Shown: in pieces, positions 62,281-64,000 of the stretch
How positions within the stretch are numbered: position 1 is the first letter of the stretch
How the letters are laid out: every line of letters starts with the position of its first letter
Assembly: GCA_019722365.1 (NCBI GenBank)
Contig: JADFUC010001357.1
Span: 248,001 to 312,000, forward strand
DNA from: Lithospermum erythrorhizon
Lineage: Eukaryota > Streptophyta > Magnoliopsida > Boraginales > Boraginaceae
Direction: 5' to 3'
DNA: 64,000 nucleotides
Program-made: the position numbers and the translations under genes
The notes under the pieces: model-generated
The model's database searches: none
Told to the model about the DNA's origin: nothing
The model's input: the letters and a program-made list of their open reading frames with translations, nothing else

Positions 62281-62525
62281 CTCCTCGTCCCGATAGATTA
62301 TCAAGGTTTAAATTTGGATGTTGGTCATGTAAATGTTAGATTCAAATATTTTTATTTTTGTTGTATAATATTTGGTAACAATGATCAAATTATAATATCT
62401 TCAATGTACTTTAATATTGACATTAAATTTTATTCAAATCAAAATTATGTTTATCGATGAAGGGTAAAGTTTGTCAATTTGAGCACTTAAATCGAAAACA
62501 TGAAAATCATTTAGTATGGAGGGAG
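62281..62525. mobile_element. Older Stowaway-type MITE in the right arm
   Basis: Begins CTCCTCGTCCCGATAGATTA and ends AATCATTTAGTATGGAGGGAG, with TA at 62279-62280 and 62526-62527. One end and part of the body survive in the left arm near 55000-55110, so it was present before the inverted duplication. Confidence 0.75.
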
Positions 62526-62835
62526 TAAGAGATTTGAATATTTAATTTTAGATATTTAATTTTTTTTTTATAATATATATAACATGTTAGTTTTTATACT
62601 TCACTAAAAATATCTTTATCTATAAATTATAGATGTAATAATTAATTAGAGTTGAATTCAATATATGAAAGAAAATTAAAAAAAAAAATCAATCTTCACT
62701 ATTTAATATTGATTAGTAAACTAAATAATAGCATATTGTCATAATAATACTTATATTAGTTTTCACTCTATATGAAATATAATTCATCGATATTATAGTC
62801 TTAAAAATACATGCATGAATATATGTTGGAATATA

Positions 62836-64000
62836 TAATTCATCGATAATTAATTACGTTATTTATTATCTCGAGTTTAAATGTTTAGAGCAAAATACTT
62901 ACGTCTGGCGCATGTACATTTTACTAATTACATCATAAAGTATGAGTTAAGCTTTTTGTGTTTCTTCAGCACTGAACCGACTAAAATAAGCTCCTCGAAT
63001 AATTGGATTTAAGAGTTAATGAAGGGTATTTTTGTATTATTTCACAAATTAGATATAAACGACTTCTACTATAATCGAGCTTCTTGGCTAGAAATTAGGA
63101 AGTATTATTTTATATAAATTGTTAAACGGAGTAGTTGTATAGTTTGAATAGGACTTGATATCTTATTAATATTTATCGATATTACTAGTATATTTGATAT
63201 TTAAATGTTAATTATGACAACTATTGTGTGATGTTTTTACTGGTAAGTATAGAAAATCAAGTCAAATTATATAAATTTTATTCAACTTGAAACAGGTACA
63301 AAGATAATATGGGAAAATATATGAAACAACTACAAATATCAGATAGAAGAAAAAAAGCTGAATAATTCACACTTGAATACATAATCGGGAAGACTGGTAC
63401 TCCTACTAATATAATATCATTTTTAGCTTTGAGGAACTCCATAATTAATTTTGGATGCAATATAGGACAATTATATGGGCGCTCTTACGGTGCTAACTTT
63501 TTTTTCTTTGATTTATTTTAAAGTTTTTTAATGCATGCATGTATAAATGTACTCTAGAATGAAATTTAAAAATAAAAAATGATTACAAATATACTATTAA
63601 TGTTGAGAAATTTACATATTTGTATGTAGAGTAATGTACTTCGGTATGAGTACAAATATACTCTGGATACATTTATGAACTTTTTATGTTGACCGGTCAA
63701 CGTTGGTCAACATTGGCCACCTCCGGTCGATGATGGTGAAGCTCCTGATCAAATCCGATCAACTCTAATGATCAATCGGTCAATATTTACTAAAGTTAGT
63801 ACGACTTAGTACCATATTAGTGTTAGCATGGGAGCAAAATCCCAATTATATGGTTTTATATTATTTTATGTTAACTATGCATAATAGTTCTTAATTTAGA
63901 CAATCAAACGGTTAGAGAAGATATTAAAGGAACAAGAATTGACTTCCTTAAAATTTTTAGAGTTGAGAAAAATTAAGAATTTAATTTGAAAGTATCACGA
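62836..64000. other. AT-rich right-edge spacer
   Basis: No supported gene. It contains a short GC-richer block at 63685-63790 with W-box-like words, described separately. Confidence 0.45.
63688..63701. promoter_or_regulatory. Palindrome with paired W-box cores
   Basis: GTTGACCGGTCAAC is a perfect 14-base palindrome carrying TTGAC on both strands, and GTTGGTCAAC follows three bases later. TTGAC is the core bound by WRKY factors. No gene is visible nearby, so it may equally be part of a repeat element. Confidence 0.3.

Larger units (their letters stand above)
59870..62835 (-). repeat. Right arm of the long inverted repeat
   Basis: The reverse complement of the left arm at 54440-55585. It is lengthened by a MITE (60211-62052) that itself carries a 1.5 kb insertion, and it keeps an older MITE (62281-62525) that is partly deleted in the left arm. 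Confidence 0.8.

Overview
This window is nuclear DNA from a flowering plant, most likely a eudicot. The evidence is spliced genes with plant-type exon structure, proteins that match plant families, abundant Stowaway-type MITEs, and nested LTR and LINE retrotransposons in AT-rich spacers. An asterid (perhaps Lamiales) is my guess only; nothing seen proves it.

The left 28.6 kb is the gene-bearing part. In order: the 5' part of a WD40-repeat protein of the MAPKBP1 type on the minus strand (1-1445, running off the left edge); an unrecognised small reading frame on the plus strand (2818-3081), in divergent orientation to it; a complete 17-exon mRNA capping enzyme on the minus strand (4205-12388); a two-exon ataxin-3/Josephin deubiquitinase on the plus strand (14616-17983); a nine-exon plant mitochondrial uncoupling protein on the minus strand (19527-22264); and a four-exon ribosomal protein eL33 (L35a) on the minus strand (27469-28591). 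Exon borders were placed by eye from splice sites, reading phase and family conservation. The capping enzyme and the WD40 gene read cleanly through every junction seen. The other three each carry a small lesion at or near an exon border: ATXN3 lost the G of its exon 1 donor beside a minisatellite, UCP has a 4-base-short and scrambled start of exon 2, and eL33 has two single-base shifts around its last junction.

From about 29.9 to 54.4 kb the window is a bed of decayed retroelements, all in the plus orientation: an L1-type LINE (about 29.9-36.2 kb), a Copia 3' end (36.2-36.6 kb), a Copia LTR end with primer-binding site (37.5-37.8 kb), a Tork-like Copia element (37.8-42.6 kb), a Copia gag relic (42.65-43.4 kb), an AT-rich spacer (43.4-49.15 kb), and a chromodomain-bearing Ty3/Gypsy element with a large internal deletion (49.15-54.4 kb). 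None has an intact open frame.

The right end (54.4-64 kb) has no recognisable gene. Its main feature is a long inverted repeat: an arm at about 54.44-55.59 kb is repeated in reverse at about 59.87-62.84 kb. The two arms differ by MITE insertions with clean TA empty sites, and one of those MITEs is itself split by a 1.5 kb insertion with a 13-base target duplication and a terminal A-run. This gives a readable insertion order.
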